From: Natrinema longum
Lineage (GTDB): Archaea; Halobacteriota; Halobacteria; Halobacteriales; Natrialbaceae
Reading direction: 5' to 3'
Assembly: GCF_017352095.1 (NCBI RefSeq)
Contig: NZ_CP071463.1
Location: 3,524,875-3,588,874, forward strand
DNA length: 64,000 nt
Shown: positions 28,351-37,922 of the stretch, piece by piece
Layout: every line of letters begins with the position of its first letter
Numbering within the stretch: the stretch's first letter is position 1
The notes under the pieces: model-generated
What the model was told of the DNA's origin: nothing
The model's database searches: none
The model's input: the letters and a program-made list of their open reading frames with translations, nothing else
Translations under genes and position numbers: made by a program

Positions 28351-29355
28351 TCACCGCCGGTTCGGCGTCCACTCCTCGCAGGCGTCCATGTCGTCCATTG
28401 CGGTCTCGTGACGCCCACAGTAGGGCACCATTCCATCCGAGGAACGAACGTACTCGAAGTGTTTGCAGTTCCCGCAGTAGCGGTCGGCGGGTTCGCTGGG
28501 GGTTTCGGTCGATGATTCGACGATCTCCGCGTCGCGACCGTCGCCCGTCTCGAGGGGCGAGGAGATGTCCGAAGCAGCCGACCCCCCGTCGCTGGTCGCG
28601 GTGCCGCCTGCTCGGCCGGGGGTCGTTCGGGGCCCCGTCGTGCCCGTCGCTCCCGTCGATCGCCCCGACGAGCGGGCGTCAACCGAGTCCTCGTCGTAGG
28701 AGAGCGTCGTGTTCCCGGTTCCGCCGGTCCCGTCGTCGGTGTCGGCGTTGGTCTGTGTCTCGACGTCGCCGTCGGGCGTGCCGCCGAAGAAGCCGATGCC
28801 GCCCAGTCCGCCCGCGTCGTTCGAGTCGTCGACCGAGAGGACGGTTTTGTTGTGGCGAGTAACGTTCATCTGGAGGTTCCCGCCGGGATCGTTGCGTCGC
28901 TTGAAGGTGGCGACGGCGCTGAACAGACACCAGATCGCCGAGAGGAGCCCGAGCAGGTAGATCGCGGAGACCTCGAGCGTGAGCTGTTCGCCGCCGTATC
29001 GCCAGTGTTGGGGATAGGCGTGCCAGAAGAGGACGACCCCGAGCAGGCAGAGACTCGCGCTGATGGCGGCCGTCGCCTGGACCCGCCGGCTGGCCGGCAA
29101 CACGACGAAGACGCCCACGAGGATGGTCGGCACACTGAACCCGGCCAGAATCCCCGCGACGCGGACAGTCGCGAACCTGGGGGCCAGCTCTCCCGAGAGC
29201 TCGACCGCGAACTCGCCGAAGAGGTCGGTCGTCGCCACGAGTACGGCCACGACGGCGAGGGCCGCGCCGAGAAGCACGAGCGCCGTTCCCGTGTACAGGC
29301 GGCGACTCGTCACCCCCGGCGCGGTCCCGTCGTAAACCTCCGTCAGGCTTGTCAT
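28351..29355 (-). CDS. Haloarchaeal membrane protein with Cys-rich tail (DUF7139-like)
   Basis: A 334-residue protein. Four hydrophobic segments occupy residues 20-165. A disordered Gly/Thr/Ser/Asp linker of about 110 residues follows. The end carries a small Cys/His motif, YCGNCKHFEY then VPYCGRHETAMDDMDACEEW, which could bind zinc. It resembles proteins annotated as DUF7139. The C-terminal Cys cluster is probably cytoplasmic. Function is unknown. The start at 29355 is the ATG before TSLTEVYDGTAPG. Confidence 0.7.
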   Translation of the reverse strand: MTSLTEVYDGTAPGVTSRRLYTGTALVLLGAALAVVAVLVATTDLFGEFAVELSGELAPRFATVRVAGILAGFSVPTILVGVFVVLPASRRVQATAAISASLCLLGVVLFWHAYPQHWRYGGEQLTLEVSAIYLLGLLSAIWCLFSAVATFKRRNDPGGNLQMNVTRHNKTVLSVDDSNDAGGLGGIGFFGGTPDGDVETQTNADTDDGTGGTGNTTLSYDEDSVDARSSGRSTGATGTTGPRTTPGRAGGTATSDGGSAASDISSPLETGDGRDAEIVESSTETPSEPADRYCGNCKHFEYVRSSDGMVPYCGRHETAMDDMDACEEWTPNRR

Positions 29356-29482
29356 GCGAAGGCTTTCGGCGTCCCACCACAAAACGCTACGTCAGACACA
29401 TCTCGATTGTCGGAGGGGTTCTCCGTTCGAGCCGGTCGACGGAAGCGAAAGGTTGAATCGCCGTCCTCGCAAACGAGGCGCT

Positions 29483-29770
29483 ATGAGCGACGACGACGAA
29501 GACGCGCCGCCGGCAGTCACGCTCGGAGAGCAGACGCCGGTCGAGGGCGCACCCCTCGCCCGCGTGAGTTCGCGGCTGACCTGGCCCAAAGAGAAGAGCG
29601 AGGTCGACCGACTCGAGGGGGACACGGTCCTTCGAACGCCCGACGGCCCCCGAGAGCTCTCGGCCGTACTCGAGGACGTCGACGAGACGTACTTCCAGCG
29701 CCACCAGGAGTTCGAGGGACACGTCCGGGACGTGATCGGGACGGGACCGATTCCGACCGCCGACGAGTAA
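29483..29770 (+). CDS. DUF5789-like small protein
   Basis: A 95-residue acidic protein (MSDDDEDAPPAVTLGEQTPV). The pattern LARVSSRLTWPKEKSEVDRL then LRTPDGPRELSAVLEDVD matches haloarchaeal DUF5789 proteins, which resemble small nucleic-acid-binding or signalling proteins but have no assigned role. Four bases separate its stop from the GTG start of the next gene, so they form an operon. Confidence 0.7.
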   Translation: MSDDDEDAPPAVTLGEQTPVEGAPLARVSSRLTWPKEKSEVDRLEGDTVLRTPDGPRELSAVLEDVDETYFQRHQEFEGHVRDVIGTGPIPTADE

Positions 29771-29774
29771 CTCC

Positions 29775-30470
29775 GTGGCCTCCGAGCCGGACCGACACAC
29801 CGACGACCGGCTGCGAACCCGACTGCAACTCTCCTGGGTCCAGAAGTCGCTGCTGGCCGGTGCGGTGTTGACGGTGCTGTGGATGCGACTCGTCCCTATC
29901 GATCTCGACCAGCGGATCGTCGTCGACGGGATCGTGCTGATCGGAGGGCCGCTCGCGCTGGGGCTCTCGCACGGGAACCGCATCGGCTGGCGGGTCGATC
30001 GGATCGCAGTTCGGAACACGATCCTCCTCGCAGCGTTCGTGCTCCCCTTCTATCTCGTCGGCTCGACGCTGCCCACGATCCGGGCGTTCTACCCGATCTG
30101 GGAGACGTCGGCCGCGCCAGCGGCGTTCGTTCCACACGCGCTCAAACTCGTGGTGCTCGCCCTGGCCGCCGAGACCTACTACCGCGGACTGCTCTGTGTC
30201 GGCGTCAAGGAGATCGGCATCGGTGCGGTGTTCATCAGTCCGGTCGTCTACATGCTCCACCACACCTCGAAACCGCCGATCGAGTTCGTCCTCTCTGGCC
30301 CGACGGACGTCCTCTTCGGTGCCGTTGACTACAAATCCGACTCCATCCTCCCGTCGGTGGTCGCTCACGGGGGCGGGCTCGTCTTGCTCGACTGGCTCGT
30401 CCTGCACGAACCGCTGTTCGAGCCGACCCTCCTCTTGCGACTGCTCGAGTGGGTGCCGATTCCGGTCTGA
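29775..30470 (+). CDS. CPBP-family intramembrane protease-like protein
   Basis: A 231-residue membrane protein beginning with GTG (MASEPDRHTDD). About six hydrophobic segments. LALAAETYYRGLLCVGVKE resembles motif 1 (EExxxR) of CPBP/Abi glutamic-type intramembrane proteases with one of the two Glu missing. YMLHH and PSVVAHGGGLVLLD provide the later His motifs. Activity is therefore uncertain. It is coupled to the DUF5789-like gene upstream. Confidence 0.68.
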   Translation: MASEPDRHTDDRLRTRLQLSWVQKSLLAGAVLTVLWMRLVPIDLDQRIVVDGIVLIGGPLALGLSHGNRIGWRVDRIAVRNTILLAAFVLPFYLVGSTLPTIRAFYPIWETSAAPAAFVPHALKLVVLALAAETYYRGLLCVGVKEIGIGAVFISPVVYMLHHTSKPPIEFVLSGPTDVLFGAVDYKSDSILPSVVAHGGGLVLLDWLVLHEPLFEPTLLLRLLEWVPIPV

Positions 30471-30491
30471 CGGTCGCTGCTTCGGGCAGTA

Positions 30492-30519
30492 CTGCCGTCA
30501 CACGACTGAACGACGGCAG
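30492..30519 (+). terminator. Hairpin after the CPBP gene
   Basis: CTGCCGTC (30492-30499) and GACGGCAG (30512-30519) form a perfect 8-bp stem with a 12-base loop, 22 bases past the stop codon of the CPBP-like gene. It could mark or protect the transcript end. Confidence 0.4.
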
Positions 30520-30699
30520 AGTGATTACGGGGAAACGATCGCTCGGTATGATGGCCCTGTGACACGGTGGACGAGACCTGTCGTGCCGTCCGCCGGGGAG
30601 ATCACGCGTCGTCGGCAACCGAAATCTGCGATGAGGACGACCGAGAGATCGCCGCCGAGAAACCAACGAATACTCGTGTCGGCGCGGGGTACCCGGCGT

Positions 30700-31929
30700 A
30701 TGAGCGGCACCGACGTCGAACCGGCCGACGAAGACGAGGAGACGACAGCGAGGGACAGCGACGACGGCACGAACACTATCGAGGTGACGCCGACCGACTC
30801 GGTCGACGAGGAGCCATCAGCGCGCGAAACCATCGATGTCGAACCGTCCGACGAGCCGATCGACGGCCCCGAGTACGTCCTCTACGGCGGGAAAGGCGGC
30901 GTCGGAAAGACGACGATGGCGGCCGCGACCGCGCTCGACAGCGCCCGCGGTGGCACCCGGACGCTGGTCGTCTCGACCGACCCGGCCCACTCGCTTTCCG
31001 ATACCTTCGAGACCGACGTTCCGGCCGAACCGGCACGGATCCGCGACGATATCCCCCTCTATGCGGCCGAGATCGATCCCGACGCCGCACTCGAGGACGG
31101 AGCGACCCCCTTCGGGGACGCGGCTGGGGGCGGTGACGAGGGTTCGCCCTTCGCTGGGGACGAGAGCGGGGGCGATTCCCCGTTCTCGGGTGCCGAGGGC
31201 GGCGAGGACGGTCCCCTCGGCGGCATAGGCGACGTGCTCGGCGGCGACTCGCCGATGGATGCGCTCTTCGGCGGTGCGATGCCCGGTGCCGACGAGGCCG
31301 CCGCGATGCAACTGCTCCTCGAGTACATGGACGACGAACGCTTCGAGCGCGTGATCGTCGACACGGCCCCCACGGGCCACACCCTTCGGCTCCTCCAGTT
31401 GCCCGAGATCATGGACACGATGATGGGGCGCTTGATGACGGTCCGCCAGCGCATCAGCGGGATGATCGACGGCGTCAAGGGGATGTTCGGGGGGAGCGAG
31501 GGCCTCGACGACGGGAGCGACCTCGAGGACCTGGAGGAACTCCGCGAGCGTATCGAGCGACTGCGGGCCGCACTGCGCGACCCCGCGCGGACGGATTTCC
31601 GGATCGTCATGGTACCCGAGGAGATGAGCGTCTTCGAATCCAAACGGCTGCGCCAACAGCTCGGGGAGTTCGAGATTCCGGTCGGCACCGTCGTCGTCAA
31701 CCGGGTGATGGAGCCCCTCTCGAACGTTACCGACGACGTCGACGGCGAGTTCCTCCAGCCCAACCTCGAGGACTGTGAGTTCTGTCAACGCCGCTGGGAC
31801 GTCCAGCAATCCGCGTTAGCCGAAGCACAGGACCTCTTCCGCGGGACCGACGTACGGCGGGTCCCGCTGTTCGCCGAGGAAGTCCGCGGAGAGGGCATGC
31901 TCGAGGTCGTGGCGGCCTGTCTCCGGTAA
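30700..31929 (+). CDS. ArsA/Get3-family ATPase
   Basis: A 409-residue ATPase. An acidic 55-residue N-terminal extension precedes the deviant Walker A GKGGVGKTT (residues 64-72). Switch I follows (STDPAHSLSDTFETD), then switch II VDTAPTGHTLRLLQLP. A CEFC pair near the C-terminus matches the zinc-binding CxxC by which Get3 dimerises. Between the switches lies an acidic Gly/Ser/Pro insertion with loose repeats (SPFAGDE, SPFSGAE). After switch II comes a Met-rich helical stretch (MDTMMGRLM, GMIDGVKGMFGG). Get3 delivers tail-anchored membrane proteins. The presence of CxxC and the Met-rich helices favours that over an arsenite pump ATPase, but archaeal function is inferred. Confidence 0.85.
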   Translation: MSGTDVEPADEDEETTARDSDDGTNTIEVTPTDSVDEEPSARETIDVEPSDEPIDGPEYVLYGGKGGVGKTTMAAATALDSARGGTRTLVVSTDPAHSLSDTFETDVPAEPARIRDDIPLYAAEIDPDAALEDGATPFGDAAGGGDEGSPFAGDESGGDSPFSGAEGGEDGPLGGIGDVLGGDSPMDALFGGAMPGADEAAAMQLLLEYMDDERFERVIVDTAPTGHTLRLLQLPEIMDTMMGRLMTVRQRISGMIDGVKGMFGGSEGLDDGSDLEDLEELRERIERLRAALRDPARTDFRIVMVPEEMSVFESKRLRQQLGEFEIPVGTVVVNRVMEPLSNVTDDVDGEFLQPNLEDCEFCQRRWDVQQSALAEAQDLFRGTDVRRVPLFAEEVRGEGMLEVVAACLR

Positions 31930-32103
31930 TCGGTCGCGGATCGCTGTTCGGTCCGGGACTGGCTCGATGTTCCGCTCGGGGGGACTCAGTACTGCATTGG
32001 AGACGTGCAAGACACCGGTACATTCGCGAGCGAACGGAGAAGGCGTATATTTGATCGACCGTTTCCGAGAGCGCGGCCACGCCGTGCTCGAAGCAGGCCG
32101 CTT

Positions 32104-33615
32104 TCAGTCGTCCGCAGGGAGCCGTCGATCGCCGAGGTCGGGACGGCGCACGTCGCGGTCGGTCTCCTCGCCGTCGATGTCGTAGGGGTACTCTCCCGTC
32201 ACGCAGCCCAGACAGAGGTCGATACGTTCTTTGCCGAGGACCTCGGCGACGGCGTCGGTCGAGAGGTAGGCGAGGCTGTCGGCGGCGATCTCGTCGCGGA
32301 TCTCCGCGGTCGACTTGTTCGAGGCGATCAACTCCTCGCGGGTCGCCATGTCGATGCCCATGTAACAGGGGGCGACGATCGCCGGTGCGCCGATGCGGAC
32401 GTGGACTTCCTCGGCCCCACAGTCCTTGAGCAACTGGACCAGTTGGGTCGAAGTCGTTCCGCGGACGATGCTGTCGTCGATGACCGTGACGGTCTTGCCC
32501 TCGATCGTGGATTTGATCGGGTTGAGCTTCAGCCGGACCGCGCGCTCGCGTTCGTCCTGGGTCGGCATGATGAACGTCCGGCCGACGTAGCGGTTCTTCA
32601 TCAGCCCCTCGGCGAATTCGACGCCGTCGTCGTCCGCATCTCGAGGGTCGCCCTCGGCGGTCGTCTCCCCCGCCGCGTCGGCATAGCCCGAGGCGAAGGC
32701 GCGGCCGGAGTCGGGAACCGGCATCACGACGTCGGTCTCGACGCCGCTTTCCTCCCAGAGCTTCCGGCCGAGGTTTCGACGCGCCTCGTAGACCAGCGTC
32801 TCGTCGATGACGCTGTCCGGGCGCGCGAAGTAGATGTGTTCGAAAAAGCAGTGGGCGGTGTGCTCCTCCTCGACGAGTTGGTAGGAGTCGAACCCCTTGC
32901 CGTCGTCTTTGAGGACGACCAACTCGCCGGGCCGAACGTCCCGGACGAGTTCGCCGTCGAGCGTGTCGATCGCCGCCGATTCGGAGGCGAGAATGTAGCC
33001 GTCCTCGAGTTCCCCGATACAGAGCGGGCGATTGCCCCGTGGATCGCGCACGCCGAGGATCGTGTCGTCGTGGCTGATCGTCAGCGAGTAGGAGCCGTGG
33101 ATGCGTTGCATCGTGTGCTTGACGGCCCGGACCAGATCCTCCTCGAGCAGGTTGCGCGCGAGGTCGTGGGCGATGACCTCGGTGTCGCCGTCGCTGGTGA
33201 AGGCGTGGCCCGCGGCGGCGAGTTCGTCGCGGATCTCGTCGGCGTTGACGAGGTTGCCGTTGTGTGAGAGCCCGAGCGATCCGCTCTTGAACGAGACCGA
33301 GAAGGGCTGTGCACAGGAGGAGTCGACCGAGCCGGCCGTCGGATAGCGGACGTGGCCTACCCCTGCCGAACCGTTGAGCACGTCGAGGTCGTCCTCCTCG
33401 AAGACGTCCCCCACGAGCCCCATTTCGACGTGGCTGTGCTGTTGGAACCCGTCGTGCGTGACGATCCCCGCAGACTCCTGACCGCGGTGCTGGAGTGCAT
33501 AAAGCGCGTAGTACAACGGACGTGCCGCGTCTCGACCGGCCAGTGAGACGCCGACGACGCCGCACTTTTCGGTCATTCCTGTTCGCCGGGGAGTCTCGCC
33601 CCGCCCATCAGTCAT
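32104..33615 (-). CDS. purF: Amidophosphoribosyltransferase
   Basis: The first committed enzyme of purine synthesis, making phosphoribosylamine from PRPP and glutamine. The N-terminal glutaminase begins TEKCGVVGVSL, whose Cys becomes the nucleophile after propeptide removal. The PRTase domain has VTVIDDSIVRGTTS, the PRPP-binding loop. C-terminal cysteines (ERIDLCLGCVTGEYPYD) match the iron-sulfur type. Two starts are possible: ATG at 33615, with a TATA box 27 nt upstream and a 17-residue propeptide, or ATG at 33576 (490 residues) with a 4-residue propeptide. The promoter spacing favours 33615. Confidence 0.93.
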   Translation of the reverse strand: MTDGRGETPRRTGMTEKCGVVGVSLAGRDAARPLYYALYALQHRGQESAGIVTHDGFQQHSHVEMGLVGDVFEEDDLDVLNGSAGVGHVRYPTAGSVDSSCAQPFSVSFKSGSLGLSHNGNLVNADEIRDELAAAGHAFTSDGDTEVIAHDLARNLLEEDLVRAVKHTMQRIHGSYSLTISHDDTILGVRDPRGNRPLCIGELEDGYILASESAAIDTLDGELVRDVRPGELVVLKDDGKGFDSYQLVEEEHTAHCFFEHIYFARPDSVIDETLVYEARRNLGRKLWEESGVETDVVMPVPDSGRAFASGYADAAGETTAEGDPRDADDDGVEFAEGLMKNRYVGRTFIMPTQDERERAVRLKLNPIKSTIEGKTVTVIDDSIVRGTTSTQLVQLLKDCGAEEVHVRIGAPAIVAPCYMGIDMATREELIASNKSTAEIRDEIAADSLAYLSTDAVAEVLGKERIDLCLGCVTGEYPYDIDGEETDRDVRRPDLGDRRLPADD

Positions 33616-33638
33616 GGAAGTCAGTAGGGCACCGAGCC

Positions 33639-33646
33639 GATAAAAA
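33639..33646 (-). promoter_or_regulatory. TATA-like promoter of purF
   Basis: ATTTTTATCGG on the minus strand is centred about 27 nt before the ATG at 33615. It is the main reason for choosing that start codon. Confidence 0.45.
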
Positions 33647-33889
33647 TCCCCGTGTTTGTGCGTCGAATTCCGTTCTCGACTCTCGTCAGTATCCACGTTC
33701 GTGCATATCCACGGCGTCGTCACCCCGTTCTCGGAGCGGGTGCAGTTCGGCCCGTTTTGTCGGTAGTGAGAAACGAGTCGCCTCCCCACGGCCGGTCGTC
33801 GTACTCGAGGCCGACCACGGCAGGGATTCCGCCCGACCGGTCGATCCAATGACACAGTGTTCAAGACAGTTGCTGCGAACCTATCGCGT

Positions 33890-35665
33890 ATGCGACTCGA
33901 GGAGTACTGGGGAGTCGGCCCGAAGACGCGGGAGACGCTGGTCGACGAGTTAGGGCGGGAACGAGCGATTCGGGCGATCGAAAGCGGCGACGTCCGGGCG
34001 CTCGCCGACGCCGGGCTCGCCCGGGGTCGAGCGACCCGCATTCTGCGCCGGGCGACCGGCGGCGCGGGCATGGATCTATTGGCGACCAGCGACGCACGGT
34101 CGGCTTACAAGGAGTTGCTGGATCTGGCGGTCGAACACGCCGTCACGCAACGCGCTGCCGACCGGATTCGAGTGCTCACGCCGCTCGATAGCCGGGCGGC
34201 GATGGAAGACCGACTCGACGACGTGCTCGCGGCCCGCGACGCCTGGGTCGGCCTCGGCGAGGCCGACCGCACCGCCGTCCTCGAGGCCTACGAGCGCTAC
34301 GACGAGCGCGAGGGGAGCGAGCACGCCGCCGTCGAGGCCGCGATGGCGTTGCTCGAGGCCGGTGTCGACTCCGGCCCCTTCGCCGCGATCGCGGACCTCG
34401 AGCGCGAGCGGCTCGCGGACGCCGCCGACGCGCTGGCGGCGCTGGACGGCGGCAGGGTCCGAGCGGGTGCGGACGACGAACTCGATCGCCTCAGAGACGC
34501 GCTGGGTGCCGTCGAGGACATGGACGCCAACGCGCTCGCGGTGATCGAGGACCTGCGCTCGGCGGGCGTCAACGATGCCGAGGAGTTCCGGCAGTCCTTC
34601 GAGGATCACCTGTTGACCGAGACGGACGTGACGATCGATCGGGTTCGTGACGCGATGCCCACCGACGCGACGGACGCGACCGACTTCGTCGGCGGGACCC
34701 TGCGGACGCTCCGCAGCGACCTGACCAGCGCGGTCGACGAGCGCGAGCAGTCCGTCGCGACCGACCTCGAGGAAACGCTCGAGACGGCTCGTGACGCTAT
34801 CGATCGCGCCGTCGAAACCGTCGACGACATCGCCCTCCACCTCTCGCTGGCTCGCTTCGCGCTCGAGTACGACTGTACCCGCCCCGCGTTCGTCGACGGG
34901 GACGCGGCGGCCGTCTCCGTCGTCAACGCACGGAACCTCACGCTCGCCGCGCGCGACGACGAGTCGGTCCAGTCCGTCACCTACGCACTCGGCGACCACG
35001 GCGTGACCGACGTCCCCGACGGCGTCGACTCGGTCCCCGGCGAGGAGCGCGTCGCCGTCCTGACGGGCGCGAACAGCGGCGGGAAGACGACGCTGCTCGA
35101 GACGCTGTGTCAGGTCGTATTGCTGGCGATGATGGGACTGCCGGTCCCCGCGGACCGGGCCGACGTCACGCCCGTCGATTCGCTGGTCTTCCACCGGCGA
35201 CACGCGAGCTTCAACGCCGGCGTCCTCGAGTCCACCCTGCGCTCGATCGTCCCGCCGCTCTCGACGGGCGGACGGACGCTGATGCTGGTCGACGAGTTCG
35301 AGGCGATCACGGAACCGGGCAGCGCGGCGGACCTGTTACACGGCCTCGTCACGCTCTCGGTCGACCGGGAGGCACTCGGCGTGTTCGTTACCCACCTCGC
35401 GGACGACCTGGAGCCGCTCCCGCCGGAGGCGCGGGTCGACGGCATCTTCGCCGAGGGGCTGAATCCCGACCTCGAGTTGCTCGTCGACTACCAGCCCCGG
35501 TTCGATACCGTCGGCCGCTCGACGCCGGAGTTCATCGTCTCTCGGCTCGTCGCCAACGCCAGCGACCGGACCGAGCGGGACGGGTTCGAGACCCTGGCCG
35601 AGGCGGTCGGCAACGAGGTCGTCCAGCGAACGCTCGCGGACGCTCGGTGGACGAGCACCGAGTGA
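33890..35665 (+). CDS. MutS-like ATPase with N-terminal helix-hairpin-helix
   Basis: A 591-residue protein. The N-terminal 60 residues (LEEYWGVGPKTRETLVDELG) look like a helix-hairpin-helix DNA-binding unit. A long helical region follows (residues 60-340), then the MutS core and ATPase domain: Walker A LTGANSGGKTTLLETL, then SFNAGVLESTLRSI, Walker B LMLVDEFEAITEPGSAADLL. No mismatch-binding domain I with a Phe-x-Glu motif is present, so it is related to MutS5/MutS2-type proteins, which act on recombination intermediates rather than mismatches. A Smr nuclease domain is also absent. It is divergent from purF. Confidence 0.82.
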   Translation: MRLEEYWGVGPKTRETLVDELGRERAIRAIESGDVRALADAGLARGRATRILRRATGGAGMDLLATSDARSAYKELLDLAVEHAVTQRAADRIRVLTPLDSRAAMEDRLDDVLAARDAWVGLGEADRTAVLEAYERYDEREGSEHAAVEAAMALLEAGVDSGPFAAIADLERERLADAADALAALDGGRVRAGADDELDRLRDALGAVEDMDANALAVIEDLRSAGVNDAEEFRQSFEDHLLTETDVTIDRVRDAMPTDATDATDFVGGTLRTLRSDLTSAVDEREQSVATDLEETLETARDAIDRAVETVDDIALHLSLARFALEYDCTRPAFVDGDAAAVSVVNARNLTLAARDDESVQSVTYALGDHGVTDVPDGVDSVPGEERVAVLTGANSGGKTTLLETLCQVVLLAMMGLPVPADRADVTPVDSLVFHRRHASFNAGVLESTLRSIVPPLSTGGRTLMLVDEFEAITEPGSAADLLHGLVTLSVDREALGVFVTHLADDLEPLPPEARVDGIFAEGLNPDLELLVDYQPRFDTVGRSTPEFIVSRLVANASDRTERDGFETLAEAVGNEVVQRTLADARWTSTE

Positions 35666-35685
35666 ATCCCGGATCGATCCGGCCC

Positions 35686-36279
35686 TTATTCGCCGCGTTC
35701 GCCGCCTCCGTCGGTCCGATCCTCCGACTCGCGCCGCTCCGCCTCGAGCCACCGATCCGCCGTGGGCGTGTACGTCGATTCCCCGTCGTCGAGCGACTCG
35801 CCGTAGGTATAGGGGATGCCGTCGCGCTCCTCGCAGACGCGTGCCTCGAGATACGCCTGTGCGGCCCGCCGCGAGAGCGCACCCATCTCGATGATGTCGC
35901 CCAGCGCGGTCTTGGTCGCGCGAAACCAGCGCCTGACCGTCCCGTCTTCCTCGGAGTCGACGGCGACGATCGCGCCGCGACCACCGTCGCGGCCGTCACC
36001 CCACTCGAGCCAGCAGACGCGGTAGGCGTCGACGTCGTAATTCCGTGACGGAGTGACGAGGTACAGCGCCTCGTAAACGCAGGGGTCGAGATACGCCGTC
36101 AGGATGCGGGCCCGACTGATCGAGTCGGCGATCAGCGCCCCCTCGATCGCGCCGTCGGCCAGTGGCGTCGTGGCGGTGATCTCGTCGGCGAGCGCGACCG
36201 TCTCGCCGCCCCAGTGGCTGTATCGCAGGTCGTAGAGCCGATCGGGTCGCCGGTACGCCACGAGCGCCCTATGGCCCAT
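35686..36279 (-). CDS. DUF6735-like haloarchaeal protein
   Basis: A 197-residue protein starting MGHRALVAYRRPDRLYDLRY. GGETVALADEITATTPLADG and AYLDPCVYEALYLVTPS are typical of haloarchaeal proteins annotated as DUF6735. No catalytic motif or membrane segment is obvious. The C-terminus is charged. It converges with the MutS-like gene, with a 20-base gap. Function is unknown. Confidence 0.7.
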   Translation of the reverse strand: MGHRALVAYRRPDRLYDLRYSHWGGETVALADEITATTPLADGAIEGALIADSISRARILTAYLDPCVYEALYLVTPSRNYDVDAYRVCWLEWGDGRDGGRGAIVAVDSEEDGTVRRWFRATKTALGDIIEMGALSRRAAQAYLEARVCEERDGIPYTYGESLDDGESTYTPTADRWLEAERRESEDRTDGGGERGE

Positions 36280-36431
36280 GATCCACCCGATCGAAACCGC
36301 ATGGCTCGGGCCGCTCGAGACGCGAGTGGGATACCGTATCGCGGGTCACGAGGGGTCTGGTCGGCTCTCCGTACTTGAACCTCCGGACTGGCTCGGAAAC
36401 GCGGACCACCCGTTCAGTACCAGGCCGGCGG

Positions 36432-37922
36432 TCAACACGTTCTGGCGATCCGCTCCTCCGGACTGGGCTCGCCGACCGGGCCGTCCCCGTCGACCGGCTG
36501 TTCGACCCGATAGATGGTCACCGATTCGACGTCGTCGGGAGCCCGATCACAGAAGTACGCTGCCGTCGACTCGAGGACCGGCTGGCCCGCGCCTTCCCCC
36601 TTCGTTCCGTACCGCTTCCAGAGGGTCGACGGATACCGATCGAGGGCGTCCGGCGGACGGTCGAACGTGACTGGCCGACCGGTGACCAGATCGGTCGACG
36701 GACCGGACTCGCGGTCGGCTTCCACGACGTACCAGCCGTAGGACGACGGCGGGTCGGGTGCGAAAAACGCCCAGCTCGCGCTTGCTAGCCTGCCCTCCTC
36801 ACCCGCATCGGTATCGACGACTCCTGTTGCGACCACCTGCCAGCTCACGACGACGAGGAAGCCGCCCACGAGCAGGACCGCCACGGCGAGTCGTCCCCCG
36901 CGTCGAATCCGAGGCGAAATCCCAATCGGAGACGACACCGTCGCGACGGACCGGAGACGGCGCTCGAGGCAGGTTCCCGAGACGAGTCGGTCGGCACGCT
37001 CCCAGATCGCTGGCGGGAGAAACACCAGCAAAACGGAACACATGACGAACGGGAAGGCACCGAGTTGCATCGTCGCCGCCATGCTGAGGTGCGCACCGAG
37101 GAACGCCAGCACGGTCGCGATTCGGAGCCAGCCGGTGGCGGCCACGAGCAGCACCGACGCCGACAGGACGGCGATCCAGAGCCAGTTGATCGCGAACAGG
37201 GCGAGTGGAGACGTCGCGACCGTCGGACCGAGATAGGCGACGAACTCCTGGAGTTGGAAGATCCGCTGGACCGCCACCCCGGCCATCCAGGCGTCGCTCC
37301 GGAACTTGAGGAGCGCGTTGATCGCGTAGATGACGACGATATGGAGGAGGAGTACCGCGGTCCCGGCCGAAACCACGCGTGGCGGGCTGCGACGGTCCGG
37401 CGCGGTGGGAGGGTCCTCGAGGCGACTGGCGCGAACTGCCCACCGTCCGGAAAGCGGGAGGGCGGCTGCGAGGACGAGCAGCGACAGCAGGATCGTGTCG
37501 CCGCCGTTGACCAGATACGGGTTGCGCGCGTACAGCGACGCGAGCAACGCTGCCGTGAGGATCGCCGCGAGCCGATGTCGGTAGCCGACGAGCAGGCAGG
37601 CGGCGGCGACGGCAGTGACCGCGAGGAGGATCGCTTGCAGCCAGATCGATCCCGAGAGGGCGTGAAGCGACCACGTCTCGAGCGTGGGCGAGATCTCAGC
37701 GAGGGCCGACCGCGGGAGGACGCCGTCGTCCGTGTAAAACGTGGCGAGCCCCGGTGCCCGGAGGAGGAACAGATCGAGGAGGACGACGAGCCCCAATCCG
37801 ATCCGGAACGCGGCCAGCGCCCGCGGATCGATCCCGAGACGCGAGCGGACGAGGGCTCGAAACGCTGCGAGCGTCGTCCCGTCACCAGCAGTCGTCGTCC
37901 GTTCGGATCCGGCGGCAGTCAT
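36432..37922 (-). CDS. HTTM-domain membrane protein
   Basis: A 496-residue integral membrane protein with about eight hydrophobic segments in the first 350 residues and a soluble C-terminal part. The N-terminal ALAAFRIGLGLVVLLDLFLL followed by FYTDDGVLPRSAL and ARNPYLVNGGDTIL is the HTTM (horizontally transferred transmembrane) domain, related to vitamin K-dependent gamma-carboxylase. Its haloarchaeal role is unknown. The last 120 residues, after the final helix, contain DPPSSYGWYVVEA and probably face outside. Confidence 0.83.
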   Translation of the reverse strand: MTAAGSERTTTAGDGTTLAAFRALVRSRLGIDPRALAAFRIGLGLVVLLDLFLLRAPGLATFYTDDGVLPRSALAEISPTLETWSLHALSGSIWLQAILLAVTAVAAACLLVGYRHRLAAILTAALLASLYARNPYLVNGGDTILLSLLVLAAALPLSGRWAVRASRLEDPPTAPDRRSPPRVVSAGTAVLLLHIVVIYAINALLKFRSDAWMAGVAVQRIFQLQEFVAYLGPTVATSPLALFAINWLWIAVLSASVLLVAATGWLRIATVLAFLGAHLSMAATMQLGAFPFVMCSVLLVFLPPAIWERADRLVSGTCLERRLRSVATVSSPIGISPRIRRGGRLAVAVLLVGGFLVVVSWQVVATGVVDTDAGEEGRLASASWAFFAPDPPSSYGWYVVEADRESGPSTDLVTGRPVTFDRPPDALDRYPSTLWKRYGTKGEGAGQPVLESTAAYFCDRAPDDVESVTIYRVEQPVDGDGPVGEPSPEERIARTC

